Positions 51,112-59,923 are shown, counted from the stretch's first letter. The stretch is 64,000 nucleotides of DNA from OCS116 sp051531935 (GCA_051531935.1 JAOPTR010000001.1:186001-250000); one strand, 5' to 3'. The notes: generated from the letters alone by a model not told the origin. Program-made: numbers and translations.

Positions 51112-52203
51112 ATGCAATATGAAGCCCGTAAAATAACCAAGCCAAGAATGTTTTTGTTGAGAATGTTTATCTTCTTAGCCTTGGTCATCATAGCGGCGAC
51201 AATTCTTTATAAAGATTTGATAGATGCATTTATGTCCAACCCGTTTTTAAATGGGCTGATATTGTTCACCATTCTATTTGGTATACTTTTCACCATTCGC
51301 CAAATTATGCGCCTATACCCCGAAATTAAATGGCTTAACAATTTGCGCGTGGCTGACCCAACCATTCAATCTGGCCGCCAACCCAAATTATTAGCGCCTA
51401 TGGCCACCATGCTTGGCAACCAAACAGGCGAAGTGACATTAAGCACCAATTCAATGCGTACATTGCTAGATTCCATTGGCGCACGGCTGGATGAGGCTCA
51501 TGAAATCTCACGATACATCACTGGCCTATTGGTGTTTTTGGGCTTGCTAGGTACATTTTGGGGCTTGCTCGATACATTGGGTTCAATTGCAGGTACAATT
51601 AGAGGCTTAGATGCAGGTGCAGGCGAAGCATCGGCCGTATTTGAAGAATTAAAAGCTGGCTTAGAAGCGCCTTTGCAAGGCATGGCAACAGCGTTTAGCT
51701 CGTCACTTTTTGGCCTTGCTGGCTCACTTGTTATTGGCTTTATGGACATTCAAGCTAACCAAGCGCAAAACCGCTTTTACCTAGAGCTGGAAGACTGGTT
51801 ATCTACCGTAACCGACATTACCGATGGCACAACCCATGCCGAAGCAGGTTATGGCCGTGCAGCACAAAATGCGCCACAAGTTAACTTTGCCATCCAAGAT
51901 ATGCAAAAATCCATCGCGAAAATGGATAGCCGTATGGATGAGCAAGCCTTCACCACCATTGCAGGTAACGAAGCGCTCAATACCATTGCCCAAGGTGTGC
52001 AGCAAATTGCCGACCAAGTGCGCGAAGAAGGCGAATATGTACGCGATTTAGTGGTACATCAAAACCAACAAACTGCTGAAATGAGCAGCCTGTTACAGCG
52101 CTTACAATCGCAACATCCAGAAAATGCCGACCAATACCAACAAACCAATCAGTACCAAGAAGACGGCCAAGAAGATTACCCGCCGACGACTGAGAGGGAT
52201 TAG
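51112..52203 (+). CDS. MotA/TolQ/ExbB-type proton-channel protein
   Basis: This 363-residue protein has transmembrane segments at about 17-36, 43-62, 135-158 and 195-218. The MotA/TolQ/ExbB pattern shows in the third and fourth: GLLVFLGLLGTFWGLLDTLGSIAG and GMATAFSSSLFGLAGSLVIGF (described by parts). A long C-terminal tail (about 230-363) is helical and Gln-rich. With the OmpA-type partner five bases downstream it resembles the stator pair widely found in Hyphomicrobiales and, in architecture, ZorA of Zorya. No ZorC, ZorD or ZorE gene is nearby, so a defence role is unsupported. Confidence 0.82.
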   Translation: MQYEARKITKPRMFLLRMFIFLALVIIAATILYKDLIDAFMSNPFLNGLILFTILFGILFTIRQIMRLYPEIKWLNNLRVADPTIQSGRQPKLLAPMATMLGNQTGEVTLSTNSMRTLLDSIGARLDEAHEISRYITGLLVFLGLLGTFWGLLDTLGSIAGTIRGLDAGAGEASAVFEELKAGLEAPLQGMATAFSSSLFGLAGSLVIGFMDIQANQAQNRFYLELEDWLSTVTDITDGTTHAEAGYGRAAQNAPQVNFAIQDMQKSIAKMDSRMDEQAFTTIAGNEALNTIAQGVQQIADQVREEGEYVRDLVVHQNQQTAEMSSLLQRLQSQHPENADQYQQTNQYQEDGQEDYPPTTERD

Positions 52204-52208
52204 ATTTT

Positions 52209-53237
52209 ATGGCATTTTCTCGTCGTTCATCCCGCCGCGAAAGCGTGAATTTTTGGCCTGGCTTTATTGATGCCTTGTCGACATTGCTATTGGTTTTTAT
52301 ATTTCTACTCACCGTATTCATGTTTGCGCAGTTTTTCCTGAGCCAAGAAATTTCTGGCCGTGACAGTGTGTTAGATCGGTTGAAAGGCCAACTTTCTGAG
52401 CTCACCCAAATGTTAGCTTTGGAAAAAGGCAATTCAGCTTCGCTGACCGACACCATAGCTTCCCTAAGTCAAAACCTAGCCGATGCCGAAGCTGAGCGCA
52501 CTAAATTAGCCGGTCTTTTATCGGCCTATGATGCCGAAAAAAACCAAGAAGGCAGCGCTATCAGCGTTCTGAATGATAAACTAGCCGCCGAAAGCCACAT
52601 TAAATCAGAAGCTTTGGCCCAAGTTGAATTGTTAAATCTACAAATTGCATCATTACGTCGCCAGATTGCGCAAGTGAGTGCGGTGTTGGATAAAGCCGAA
52701 GCCAAAGACAAAGAAAACCAAGTTCAAATTGCCAATTTAGGCCGCAGATTAAACGTTGCCTTAGCACAAAAAGTGCAGCAACTATCCAAATACCGCTCTA
52801 ACTTTTTTGGCCGTTTACGTGAAATATTATCCAAGCGATCAGATGTTAAAATTGTTGGCGACCGTTTTGTATTCCAATCCGAAGTCTTATTTCCCAAAGG
52901 CCAAGTGGATATTAACGAGCTAGGCAAAGTTGAATTACGGAAAATTGCCGAAGCAATATTGGAAATTTCGACCGAAATTCCTGACGACATTAATTGGGTA
53001 TTACGTGTCGATGGTCATACGGACAGTACACCCATGAAGTCTGCTCGCTTTGCCTCTAACTGGGAGCTATCTGCCTCTCGCGCCATATCTGTTGTGCGCA
53101 CGCTTATAGAATCTGGCGTGCCTGCAAAACGCCTTATGGCCGCTGGTTTTGGCGAACATCACCCATTGGCCGAAGGTGATAGTGATGAAGCCAAAGAAAT
53201 TAACCGTCGGATAGAGTTAAAACTCACCGAAAAATAG
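52209..53237 (+). CDS. OmpA-domain stator partner (MotB/ZorB-like)
   Basis: This 342-residue protein has a short cytoplasmic N terminus rich in arginine, one transmembrane helix (about 18-42, FIDALSTLLLVFIFLLTVFMF), a long coiled coil (about 50-190) and a C-terminal OmpA-like peptidoglycan-binding domain (about 215-342, with VDGHTDSTPMKSARFASNW and RRIELKLTEK). The aspartate in FIDALS is the probable proton carrier. It is the partner of the MotA-like gene five bases upstream. Together they should form a proton-driven inner-membrane complex anchored in the wall. The driven process is unknown. Confidence 0.84.
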   Translation: MAFSRRSSRRESVNFWPGFIDALSTLLLVFIFLLTVFMFAQFFLSQEISGRDSVLDRLKGQLSELTQMLALEKGNSASLTDTIASLSQNLADAEAERTKLAGLLSAYDAEKNQEGSAISVLNDKLAAESHIKSEALAQVELLNLQIASLRRQIAQVSAVLDKAEAKDKENQVQIANLGRRLNVALAQKVQQLSKYRSNFFGRLREILSKRSDVKIVGDRFVFQSEVLFPKGQVDINELGKVELRKIAEAILEISTEIPDDINWVLRVDGHTDSTPMKSARFASNWELSASRAISVVRTLIESGVPAKRLMAAGFGEHHPLAEGDSDEAKEINRRIELKLTEK

Positions 53238-53270
53238 TTTAATTCTCTCCCCTCATCTTTTTAGTGAGTG

Positions 53271-54011
53271 CTATATTTGTGCCAACCCGCCATCAACTTG
53301 CAAATCTGCACCTGTGATAAATGATGCGTTGTCAGATGCTAGAAACAGTGCTGACTGCGCAATTTCATCTGGTGAGCCAATGCGACCCAATGGGGTATTG
53401 CTTTCAACTTGCTTTATAATTCCTGATAAATCATCATCACTAAATCCGAATTTCTTTAGAATGGGCGTATTGGTAACGCCGGGTGATAGGCAGTTCACAC
53501 GAATGCCTTGGCTACCTAATTCTTGCGCAAAAGATCTGGTTAACGACCGAACTGCTGCTTTTGTCGCCCCATAAACAGACCAAATCCCCGCCCCTTTTTG
53601 CGCCTGAATAGATGAAATTAAAATAACTGAAGCATTTTTATTAAGATGGTTAAGTGATTTCTGAACCGTAAAAAATACGCCTTTAAGATTAATCCCGACA
53701 CTGTGATCAAAGCTATCTTCGGTGACATCTTTCACAGCTTGCGCATCTGCAATGCCCGCATTGGCGATCACGGTATCAATGCCACCCCAAAGATGGCTGC
53801 ATTTCCTATAAAAATCATCCAATTCTGCAACCGAACTCACATCGCCGGCATAGATAAAAATATTGTCTGGATTTAATTTTTTAAATTCTTGTAAACTCTC
53901 CAGTGAGCGTGCAAAAACAGCGACCTTATAGCCATTGTCTAAAAATAATTTAGACATAGCCAAGCCGATTCCCGAATTTCCACCAGTAATAGCAACAACA
54001 CGATTGTTCAT
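53271..54011 (-). CDS. Short-chain dehydrogenase/reductase
   Basis: This 246-residue SDR enzyme has the cofactor motif TGGNSGIGLAM (about 9-19), the NAG motif VIANAGIAD, the catalytic serine region ISSIQ and the YxxxK motif YGATKAAVRS. The C-terminal GADLQVDGGLAQI is typical of the classical family. The substrate is unknown. It is divergent from an XRE-cupin regulator, and an inverted repeat lies in the shared region, so control by that regulator is likely. Confidence 0.88.
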   Translation of the reverse strand: MNNRVVAITGGNSGIGLAMSKLFLDNGYKVAVFARSLESLQEFKKLNPDNIFIYAGDVSSVAELDDFYRKCSHLWGGIDTVIANAGIADAQAVKDVTEDSFDHSVGINLKGVFFTVQKSLNHLNKNASVILISSIQAQKGAGIWSVYGATKAAVRSLTRSFAQELGSQGIRVNCLSPGVTNTPILKKFGFSDDDLSGIIKQVESNTPLGRIGSPDEIAQSALFLASDNASFITGADLQVDGGLAQI

Positions 54012-54071
54012 TTTATTTCCTTTTAAATATTAACGCCCAAACTTTATGTCTTGTGGAAATAAATTGATAGA

Positions 54072-54096
54072 CTATAGTGTAATAAATCTACTATAG
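54072..54096. promoter_or_regulatory. Inverted repeat between SDR and XRE-cupin genes
   Basis: CTATAGT (54072-54078) and ACTATAG (54090-54096) form a perfect 7-bp inverted repeat with an 11-base spacer, centred in the divergent intergenic region and just upstream of the GTG of the regulator. It is a good candidate operator for the HTH protein. Confidence 0.6.
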
Positions 54097-54106
54097 GGGA
54101 AATGAT

Positions 54107-54664
54107 GTGAATTTTGATTATTTAGGTATATTCATCAGAAGTTTTCGCCAAGCCAATGGCGAGAGCCTACAATCACTTGCAGACCGCTCTGGGGTTAGCC
54201 GTTCAATGATTGCGCAAATTGAAAGTGGGCAAAAAAACCCAACCATTTCTGTTTTGGACAAACTTGCCAAAGCCATGGCGATTAAGTTAGAAGACCTTGT
54301 CAAACAGCCAGATGGATTACATAATGCGCAAGTTATCCAACCAAATTCACATAATATTGTTAGTAAAAAAGACAGCCCATTCACTTGCCATTTACTGGCA
54401 GCCAGATCGGCATCTTCTCCTGCTGATTTTTATAGGTTCCGCTTCACAGCCTCTGGCAAAACTTCATTTGCCGCAAACGCCAGCCCCAAAACAATGAAAT
54501 ATTTATGGGTCGAAAAAGGCAGCTTAATTGTACATTTAGCATCAGAAACAGTGCAAATAAATGCAGAGCAAACGCTATTATTTAACGCCACAATTCCGCA
54601 TCGGTTCGAAAACCCAAAGGGTGATTTGGCTTGTGGGACTTTTACCGTGGTATATCAAACTTAG
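54107..54664 (+). CDS. XRE-family regulator with cupin domain
   Basis: This 185-residue regulator has an N-terminal helix-turn-helix (about 10-65, ESLQSLADRSGVSRSMIAQIE, then GQKNPTISVLDKLAKAM) and a C-terminal cupin (about 100-183, ending FENPKGDLACGTFTVVY). This architecture senses small molecules and represses nearby enzymes. The GTG start has AGGGGA upstream. It is divergent from the SDR gene and convergent with a lactonase-like gene. The likely target is the SDR gene itself. Confidence 0.87.
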   Translation: MNFDYLGIFIRSFRQANGESLQSLADRSGVSRSMIAQIESGQKNPTISVLDKLAKAMAIKLEDLVKQPDGLHNAQVIQPNSHNIVSKKDSPFTCHLLAARSASSPADFYRFRFTASGKTSFAANASPKTMKYLWVEKGSLIVHLASETVQINAEQTLLFNATIPHRFENPKGDLACGTFTVVYQT

Positions 54665-54672
54665 AGCGCGGT

Positions 54673-55731
54673 TTAGTTTTTAGCCGTGCAACTTAATATT
54701 TTATTCTCAACAATAGATGCCACAAACATTTTGTTTTTATATTGCACCGCGCCTGAAGTGGCAGACATGAGCTCGCCTTCTTCTAGATACACAGCATGCA
54801 GCTCACCACCTGTGCCATCTTTGGGCGGGATGGCATGAAAAACAACACTTGGTGCGATTTTTTTACGCCCTGCCATAAAAAATAATGATGAGAACATTTT
54901 TGGATGCCCGCCAATTAAAAACGTACCATCCTCATTACGCCTGATATTATCAATGCCCGCATCCATATATAAATCGCCCGATTTTACCAATAGGTTGCTT
55001 TTAAGATCACGTGTGTAAAATGACAATGTGCGGCCTAATGTATCGGCGGCATAGAGAGTTTTTCCATCGCTAGACATTTCAATGCCATTTGCATAGGCAA
55101 AACCTTCGGCAACCACATGGCTTTCTTGGCCATCATAATAAATAATCTCGCCATAATTTAAACCCAACACACCATTAACGACAGGTGATATGCCACGAAA
55201 TTGGCCATCTTGAGTTGTGTAAAAGCGCTCGCCATCAATGGCCACTAACGAGTTTAACCCGCCCGTCAAACCTTCAATTGTCTTTACATGAGAGAGTGAT
55301 TTACCTGCGACATCAAAAATTTCAACACGGCTTTCACCTTCACTTGGGTGGCTAATGGCAAATAAACGTTTTGAACCATCTTCAAGTTTGATAAAACTTA
55401 TGCCATGTGGTCTAAATTTGGGTGTAAAATCGTTAGTCACAGATGACATTGTCATATCGTCTGAATTCATATCCAAAACATGAATATTACCCCGAATGGC
55501 ATATCGACCATCAATTGGCCGTGCAGAAGCTGAGATATAAAGCAAACCAGTTTCATAATCGGCAATCATATCCTCGGGGCCAAAAGGCGCGGCAACGGCT
55601 TTGCAGTCGTATCGAGATTGCGCCACAATGGTTTTAAACTCACCTTGCGAAATAAATATCCTCACAGTAAAAAAAGACAATAAAATGATGAAGGCCAAAA
55701 TGAACCAGCCAATATTCTTCTTTTTAAACAT
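54673..55731 (-). CDS. Paraoxonase/arylesterase-like membrane-anchored lactonase
   Basis: This 352-residue protein has an N-terminal transmembrane segment (about 8-28, IGWFILAFIILLSFFTVRIF) and a six-bladed beta-propeller like serum paraoxonase. Shared features are FGPEDMIAD, FRPHGISFI, LNSLVAIDGERFYTTQD and YANGIEMSSDGKTLYAADT. An early and a late cysteine (Cys43 and the one in KILSCTAKN) match the paraoxonase disulfide. The calcium-site residues (Glu, Asn, Asp) appear in place, so lactonase or esterase activity is plausible, for example on lactones. The gene is read alone and sits between the XRE gene and an exporter. Confidence 0.78.
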   Translation of the reverse strand: MFKKKNIGWFILAFIILLSFFTVRIFISQGEFKTIVAQSRYDCKAVAAPFGPEDMIADYETGLLYISASARPIDGRYAIRGNIHVLDMNSDDMTMSSVTNDFTPKFRPHGISFIKLEDGSKRLFAISHPSEGESRVEIFDVAGKSLSHVKTIEGLTGGLNSLVAIDGERFYTTQDGQFRGISPVVNGVLGLNYGEIIYYDGQESHVVAEGFAYANGIEMSSDGKTLYAADTLGRTLSFYTRDLKSNLLVKSGDLYMDAGIDNIRRNEDGTFLIGGHPKMFSSLFFMAGRKKIAPSVVFHAIPPKDGTGGELHAVYLEEGELMSATSGAVQYKNKMFVASIVENKILSCTAKN

Positions 55732-55746
55732 ATGTGATCTTTCTTA

Positions 55747-57540
55747 TCAGTGCGTAATGTCTTGTGTTTGCAACTGCACCAACTTAGCATATGTGCCAGA
55801 AATCTCCATCAGTTTTTGATGGTTACCCTCTTCAACTATTTCGCCATTATCAATCACTAAAATGCGATCAGCATCGCGAATGGTCGACAGTCTGTGCGCC
55901 ACAATTAACGTTGTGCGGCCTTTTGCTAAGGTTTCTAATGCCTTCTGCACCTTCTTTTCTGATTCGCTATCTAAAGCACTTGTGGCTTCATCTAGCAACA
56001 ATATTGGTGCATCGCGCAAGATAGCACGCGCAATGGCAATACGTTGTCTTTGGCCACCGCTAAGTGCCATACCGCGTTCACCCAAGGCAGTGTTATAACC
56101 GTCAGACGTACGCATAATGAAATCATGTGCTTCGGCTGCTTTTGCCGCGGCAATCACATCTTCATCACTTGCATTGATACGCCCAAACCGAATATTCTCC
56201 ATCGCACTGGCAGCAAAAATCATCACCTCTTGTGGCACAGTGGCAAATTGGCTACGCAAATCTTTAGGGTCGAAATCACTAATCGAGTGATTATCAACAC
56301 TAATCGTGCCTTTATTGATATCGTAAAAACGCATTAGCAAATTAAAAATGGTCGATTTACCAGCACCAGACGGCCCTACAAATGCCACCATTTCACCTGG
56401 GACTACCTTAAAATCCAAACCTTTAAACAGTTGCTCATCTTTTTCGCTGTAAGCGAATTCAACATTTTTAAACTCAACAAAGCCTTCGGTTTTTTGGGTC
56501 AACTTAATCGGGTTTTTTGGTACATCAATTTCTGGGTCCATATCCAGCAATTGCATAATGCGGTCGGACGCACCTGCCATTTGTTGAATTTCTGCCCAAA
56601 CTTGGCTTACTGCCGCCAAAGACGAAGCGGCCAATACAGCATAAATTAAAAACTCGAGCAATTCACCATTACCCATATCGCCTGTAATAACCGCTTGTGC
56701 GCCCATATAGAGAATGCCCACTACAGAGGCAAATACCATAAATATGCTAATGGCAATAAGCCGTGCTTGCGCCTTAATACGGGTTGTCGCCACACCAAGT
56801 GCAACTGTGACAGTATTTTTAAAATTACTAGCGGCTTGTTTTTCATATGTGAAAGACTGCACAGTATGAATGCCCGATAGAGTTTCCCCCGCATAAGCCG
56901 TGGTATCGGCAAATGTGCTTTGGGCATCTTTGGCTAGTTTTCTCACCTTGCCACCCATAAGCACCAAAGGAATGACCATAAGCGGAATGGCAGCAACCAC
57001 CATAAAGCTCAAATACCAACTGGTGGTGAACATCATGATCACGGCGCCAACCATAATAAATACGTTGCGCAGCACCATTGATACACTCACCCCAACAGCC
57101 GATTTAATAGAAGTCGTATCAGCCGAAAGCCGCGACAACAGATCGCCAGTTAGGTTTTTCTGGTAAAACTTTTGGTCTAAGCGTAATAATTGTTCGTAAA
57201 ATTTAGCCCGCAAATCAGCCACAACACGCTCGCCAATTGACATCACAAAATAATATCTAAATGCACTCGCAAAAGCCATGACAACCGCAAGCACGATGAA
57301 TGACAAAAACTTCAAATCAATATTTTCGACAGTATCTTCACCAAGTCCAGTTTCGACCAATTGGCCGACCAAGCGCGGCAGCACCAAGGTAGCAGCAGCG
57401 GCAATGGTTAAAAATACCAGCGCACCAAATACATAAGTTTTATGCACCCAGACAAATGGTAGTAATTTTATAATAGGGCTTAGATCGCCAAACATGGACT
57501 TTTTGGCTGCTTTTGGCGCTTCACTTGTTTCGTTGCTCAT
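55747..57540 (-). CDS. ABC transporter fusing permease and ATPase, MsbA/LmrA-like
   Basis: This exporter of about 597 residues has six transmembrane helices (about 30-310) and a C-terminal ATPase: Walker A GPSGAGKSTIFNLL, signature LSGGQRQRIAIARAI, Walker B ILLLDEATSALD and switch VAHRLSTI. It functions as a homodimer. The substrate, lipid or drug, cannot be read from sequence. ATG at 57540 is preferred to 57558 because of GGGA upstream. The lactonase-like gene is 15 bases downstream on the same strand and may be co-transcribed. Confidence 0.9.
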   Translation of the reverse strand: MSNETSEAPKAAKKSMFGDLSPIIKLLPFVWVHKTYVFGALVFLTIAAAATLVLPRLVGQLVETGLGEDTVENIDLKFLSFIVLAVVMAFASAFRYYFVMSIGERVVADLRAKFYEQLLRLDQKFYQKNLTGDLLSRLSADTTSIKSAVGVSVSMVLRNVFIMVGAVIMMFTTSWYLSFMVVAAIPLMVIPLVLMGGKVRKLAKDAQSTFADTTAYAGETLSGIHTVQSFTYEKQAASNFKNTVTVALGVATTRIKAQARLIAISIFMVFASVVGILYMGAQAVITGDMGNGELLEFLIYAVLAASSLAAVSQVWAEIQQMAGASDRIMQLLDMDPEIDVPKNPIKLTQKTEGFVEFKNVEFAYSEKDEQLFKGLDFKVVPGEMVAFVGPSGAGKSTIFNLLMRFYDINKGTISVDNHSISDFDPKDLRSQFATVPQEVMIFAASAMENIRFGRINASDEDVIAAAKAAEAHDFIMRTSDGYNTALGERGMALSGGQRQRIAIARAILRDAPILLLDEATSALDSESEKKVQKALETLAKGRTTLIVAHRLSTIRDADRILVIDNGEIVEEGNHQKLMEISGTYAKLVQLQTQDITH

Positions 57541-57784
57541 ATTGTCCCGTTTCATCAATGGCTATATCAAATAGATATATAGGCTTGGTGGCAAAAATAA
57601 CAATGGCAATTTTCTAAATAATAGAAATACTCCAATATTATGACTTCAAATATAGTGTGTGGGGCTTAAAACAACTTGTAATTAGGCTTATTCTGGTCTA
57701 TATCAGCTGCAACAAATTCATTAAAAGCTAGTTGTCGGCGGTTGTCGTTGGTTTCATAGTTTTTCAAAAAATGTAGGTTTTATT

Positions 57785-58006
57785 ATGAAAAATGACATTC
57801 ACCCTGATTATCATGCAATCACAGTTCAAATGCTTGACGGTTCAACATTTGAAACTCGTTCAACATGGGGCAAAGAAGGCGATACGCTTGTACTAGACGT
57901 TGACCCATCAACTCATCCAGCTTGGACTGGTGGTAACGCTCAGCTTACTGGCCGTGGCGGACGTTTGGACAAGTTCAACAAACGCTTCGAAGGTATGTTG
58001 GGTTAA
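57785..58006 (+). CDS. rpmE: Ribosomal protein L31
   Basis: This 73-residue protein opens MKNDIHPDYHAITV and contains STHPAWTGG and RGGRLDKFNKRFEGM, the pattern of the alphaproteobacterial L31. The CxxC zinc motif found in zinc-containing L31 paralogues is absent, as usual for this lineage. It is read alone and ends in a short strong terminator. Divergent from the ABC exporter, with 226 bases between them. Confidence 0.93.
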   Translation: MKNDIHPDYHAITVQMLDGSTFETRSTWGKEGDTLVLDVDPSTHPAWTGGNAQLTGRGGRLDKFNKRFEGMLG

Positions 58007-58027
58007 GATACCAATACACTCAAATTC

Positions 58028-58057
58028 AAAGCCTCTCCTCGGAGAGGCTTTTTTTAT
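58028..58057 (+). terminator. Rho-independent terminator after rpmE
   Basis: AAAGCCTCTCC and GGAGAGGCTTT with seven T residues, 22 bases after the L31 stop. Confidence 0.9.
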
Positions 58058-58090
58058 GCCTAAATTATAAAATTAAATGAGATGAGGCAC

Positions 58091-58121
58091 AAAAAAAACG
58101 CCCAGCAAATGCCGAGCGTTC
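58091..58121 (-). terminator. Rho-independent terminator after rcdA
   Basis: On the minus strand AACGCTCGGCA and TGCTGGGCGTT pair with two wobbles around a short loop and are followed by a T-run. It lies 41 bases after the rcdA stop and faces the rpmE terminator. Confidence 0.85.
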
Positions 58122-58161
58122 TTTTTAATATACGGTGCTTATATGTATATGTTATCTGGTA

Positions 58162-58689
58162 TTAATTATTGCCGCCAAATGCTGCTTCAAGCATGCTAAA
58201 TTGGTCGCGAGCCCCTTTGGTTGGGGCAACTTCTTCATCTACTTTTGCCCAAAATTGCTTGTCAATTTTTTGCAATCTTACTTGTAAGTCAAAGCTTTTA
58301 TGAATCAGATCAATCAGCTTAACTGGTAATTCTTCAATCAATGTCGTTACATCGTCAACGCGGCGCTTAGAAAGTTTAATGCGGTTGCTATCACGTCTGA
58401 TTTCTTCGACACCTAATTCGCCATTTTTAAGAGCACGTTGCAATAAAAGCCAAGAAGCAATTTGCATTAGACGTGTTGTAAGACGCATGCTTTCAGAGGC
58501 GTATGCCAAAGCTTGCGGCCTGCCTAATTCTCGAGACTCAGTGCGGCCACCACCATCTAGATAATTGGCTGTTTCTTCTACCAAGGCCATGCCTTCGTTA
58601 AACAAAGATTGGAATTGGCTAGAAGCTGCAAAAAACTCAACATAGTTTACAGTTCCAGATAAATCGTTGTTTTCATTTATTAATTTCAT
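58162..58689 (-). CDS. rcdA: RcdA/DUF1465, regulator of CtrA degradation
   Basis: This helical protein of about 175 residues matches DUF1465, whose Caulobacter member RcdA is the adaptor that helps ClpXP degrade CtrA at the pole. Typical stretches are FFAASSQFQSLFNEGMALVEE, ALAYASESMRLTTRLMQIASWLLLQRAL and KRRVDDVTTLIEELPVKL. The start is taken at 58689 (MKLINENND), with AGGG upstream, giving a length close to the Caulobacter protein; the longest frame begins at 58764. A perfect TTAA-N7-TTAA sequence lies about 69 bases upstream, suggesting CtrA control. ChpT, also in the CtrA pathway, is at the other end of the window. Confidence 0.87.
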   Translation of the reverse strand: MKLINENNDLSGTVNYVEFFAASSQFQSLFNEGMALVEETANYLDGGGRTESRELGRPQALAYASESMRLTTRLMQIASWLLLQRALKNGELGVEEIRRDSNRIKLSKRRVDDVTTLIEELPVKLIDLIHKSFDLQVRLQKIDKQFWAKVDEEVAPTKGARDQFSMLEAAFGGNN

Positions 58690-58757
58690 TTTTAACGCCC
58701 TACTCAATACTCGTACAGACAACCTATACTTTTGTTTATGGCGAGTCTCCAAGAAGC

Positions 58758-58772
58758 TTAACAAATGGTTAA
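58758..58772 (-). promoter_or_regulatory. CtrA-box-like sequence upstream of rcdA
   Basis: TTAA (58758-58761), seven bases, then TTAA (58769-58772) is a perfect match to the CtrA consensus. It lies 69 bases before the rcdA start. A duplicated GTTAACGCG at 58768-58776 and 58790-58798 extends the region. rcdA is CtrA-dependent in Caulobacter. The site also occurs by chance in AT-rich DNA, so it is a candidate only. Confidence 0.55.
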
Positions 58773-58932
58773 CGCGTTTGTTGATAAAAGTTAACGCGCA
58801 CCAAAAAGGCCCCTTGCCCCGTATCCAGATCTCATTACAGCGCTAACTTACAATCAATATATTGGGATAAAGTTGCAAAAACAAAGTGGATTTTAATTAA
58901 ATTATCTCTTGTATAAATTTACCTTCAAAAAG

Positions 58933-59550
58933 CTAGAATGAACTATTTTCCTCTTGCAGAAAATCAAGCTCTTCAGCACTAGAAACACGCCCTAAAATAC
59001 CATTTCTATGCGGAAAGCGCCCAAACCGTTGCACAATTTCTAAATGCCGCGCTGCATAGCCATAAGTCATTTCAAAAAACATAAAATTATGTGGCGCATT
59101 GAATTTCGCATCATCTCTTAGTTTTTCGAACAAATTCAGCATAAGTCCCTCATCTGCTACATTTTCAGAATGCATAAGCGGCATATATAAAAACATTCTC
59201 TGTGCTAAATTTAAATTCGATGAGTGATCAAATAAATCTAATGCTTGCTTGGTTAACTCTACAGCGACCGCATCACTTTTATACATCAGCGCGGTGTCTC
59301 TATATATATGACGTGGAAATTGGTCGATTAATATGATCGTTTCTAAAAAACCCAACAAGTTACGCGGCCGCCAGCCTTTTTCTATATCTTTGAGGGTTTT
59401 CAAATATAGCTGTTCAAAATTATCGGTTACATATTGGTCAACAGATGGCGATTTATCATTCCATCTTTTCACCGCCTCATGCTCAAAGCTCAGATGAGTT
59501 TGGTTATTTATAGCACCAAACCAATATTTCAGAATTTCACTATTTTTCAT
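58933..59550 (-). CDS. DUF924-family protein
   Basis: This 205-residue alpha-helical protein matches DUF924, a small family with tetratricopeptide-like helices and no known enzymatic role. Conserved stretches are ILKYWFGAI at the N terminus, LGFLETIILIDQFPRHIYRDTA and MFLYMPLMHSENVADE. ATG at 59550 (M3 of the longest frame) is best placed relative to AAGGAG. A strong minus-strand terminator lies 51 bases upstream, so the gene starts from its own promoter or beyond that terminator. Confidence 0.82.
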   Translation of the reverse strand: MKNSEILKYWFGAINNQTHLSFEHEAVKRWNDKSPSVDQYVTDNFEQLYLKTLKDIEKGWRPRNLLGFLETIILIDQFPRHIYRDTALMYKSDAVAVELTKQALDLFDHSSNLNLAQRMFLYMPLMHSENVADEGLMLNLFEKLRDDAKFNAPHNFMFFEMTYGYAARHLEIVQRFGRFPHRNGILGRVSSAEELDFLQEENSSF

Positions 59551-59600
59551 TTTCATCTCCTTATGTTGTAAGGGAGACGGACTAATTACAAAAAAGATGC

Positions 59601-59714
59601 AAAAAAAAAGAGCCGTAAGTTAGAACGGCTCGGGGAGTTTAATAGGGAGACGTAATAAAGAACATCAATGAAAAAACATTCACCCAAATAAAATAAATTT
59701 TATCTGCATTACGT
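59601..59714 (-). ncRNA. Candidate small RNA with C-rich loops and own terminator
   Basis: On the minus strand a -10-like TATAGT (59726-59721) is followed six bases later by ACGTAAT (59714-59708), which pairs with ATTACGT (59656-59650). The single-stranded region after that contains CTCCC and ACTCCCC, complementary to ribosome-binding sites. The intrinsic terminator GAGCCGT-ACGGCTC (59610-59631) with nine T residues ends it. No protein can be read here. The arrangement resembles alphaproteobacterial trans-acting sRNAs with CUCCC loops. Alternatively it is a leader or attenuator of the DUF924 gene. This fills most of the 59551-59923 region. Confidence 0.45.
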
Positions 59715-59923
59715 ACATTTACTATACATAAAATATGATTAATAATTAGTTAAGATTCAACTTAAACAGCAAGAGTTAGACTAAAGGATTATAACAATGT
59801 AAGTAATTAAGCGATTTACTAGATGTTTGCTTGATCGTTGTTTAAAATTTGCAAATTTTCTACCGCCTATTCATTCTTTCAAACGAATCACTTACAATAA
59901 ATAAAAAATTAGTTTGGATTATT

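Noticed and set aside
51112..53237. Zorya defence system
   Set aside because: Only the motor-like pair is present. No ZorC, ZorD or ZorE genes or other defence genes lie nearby.
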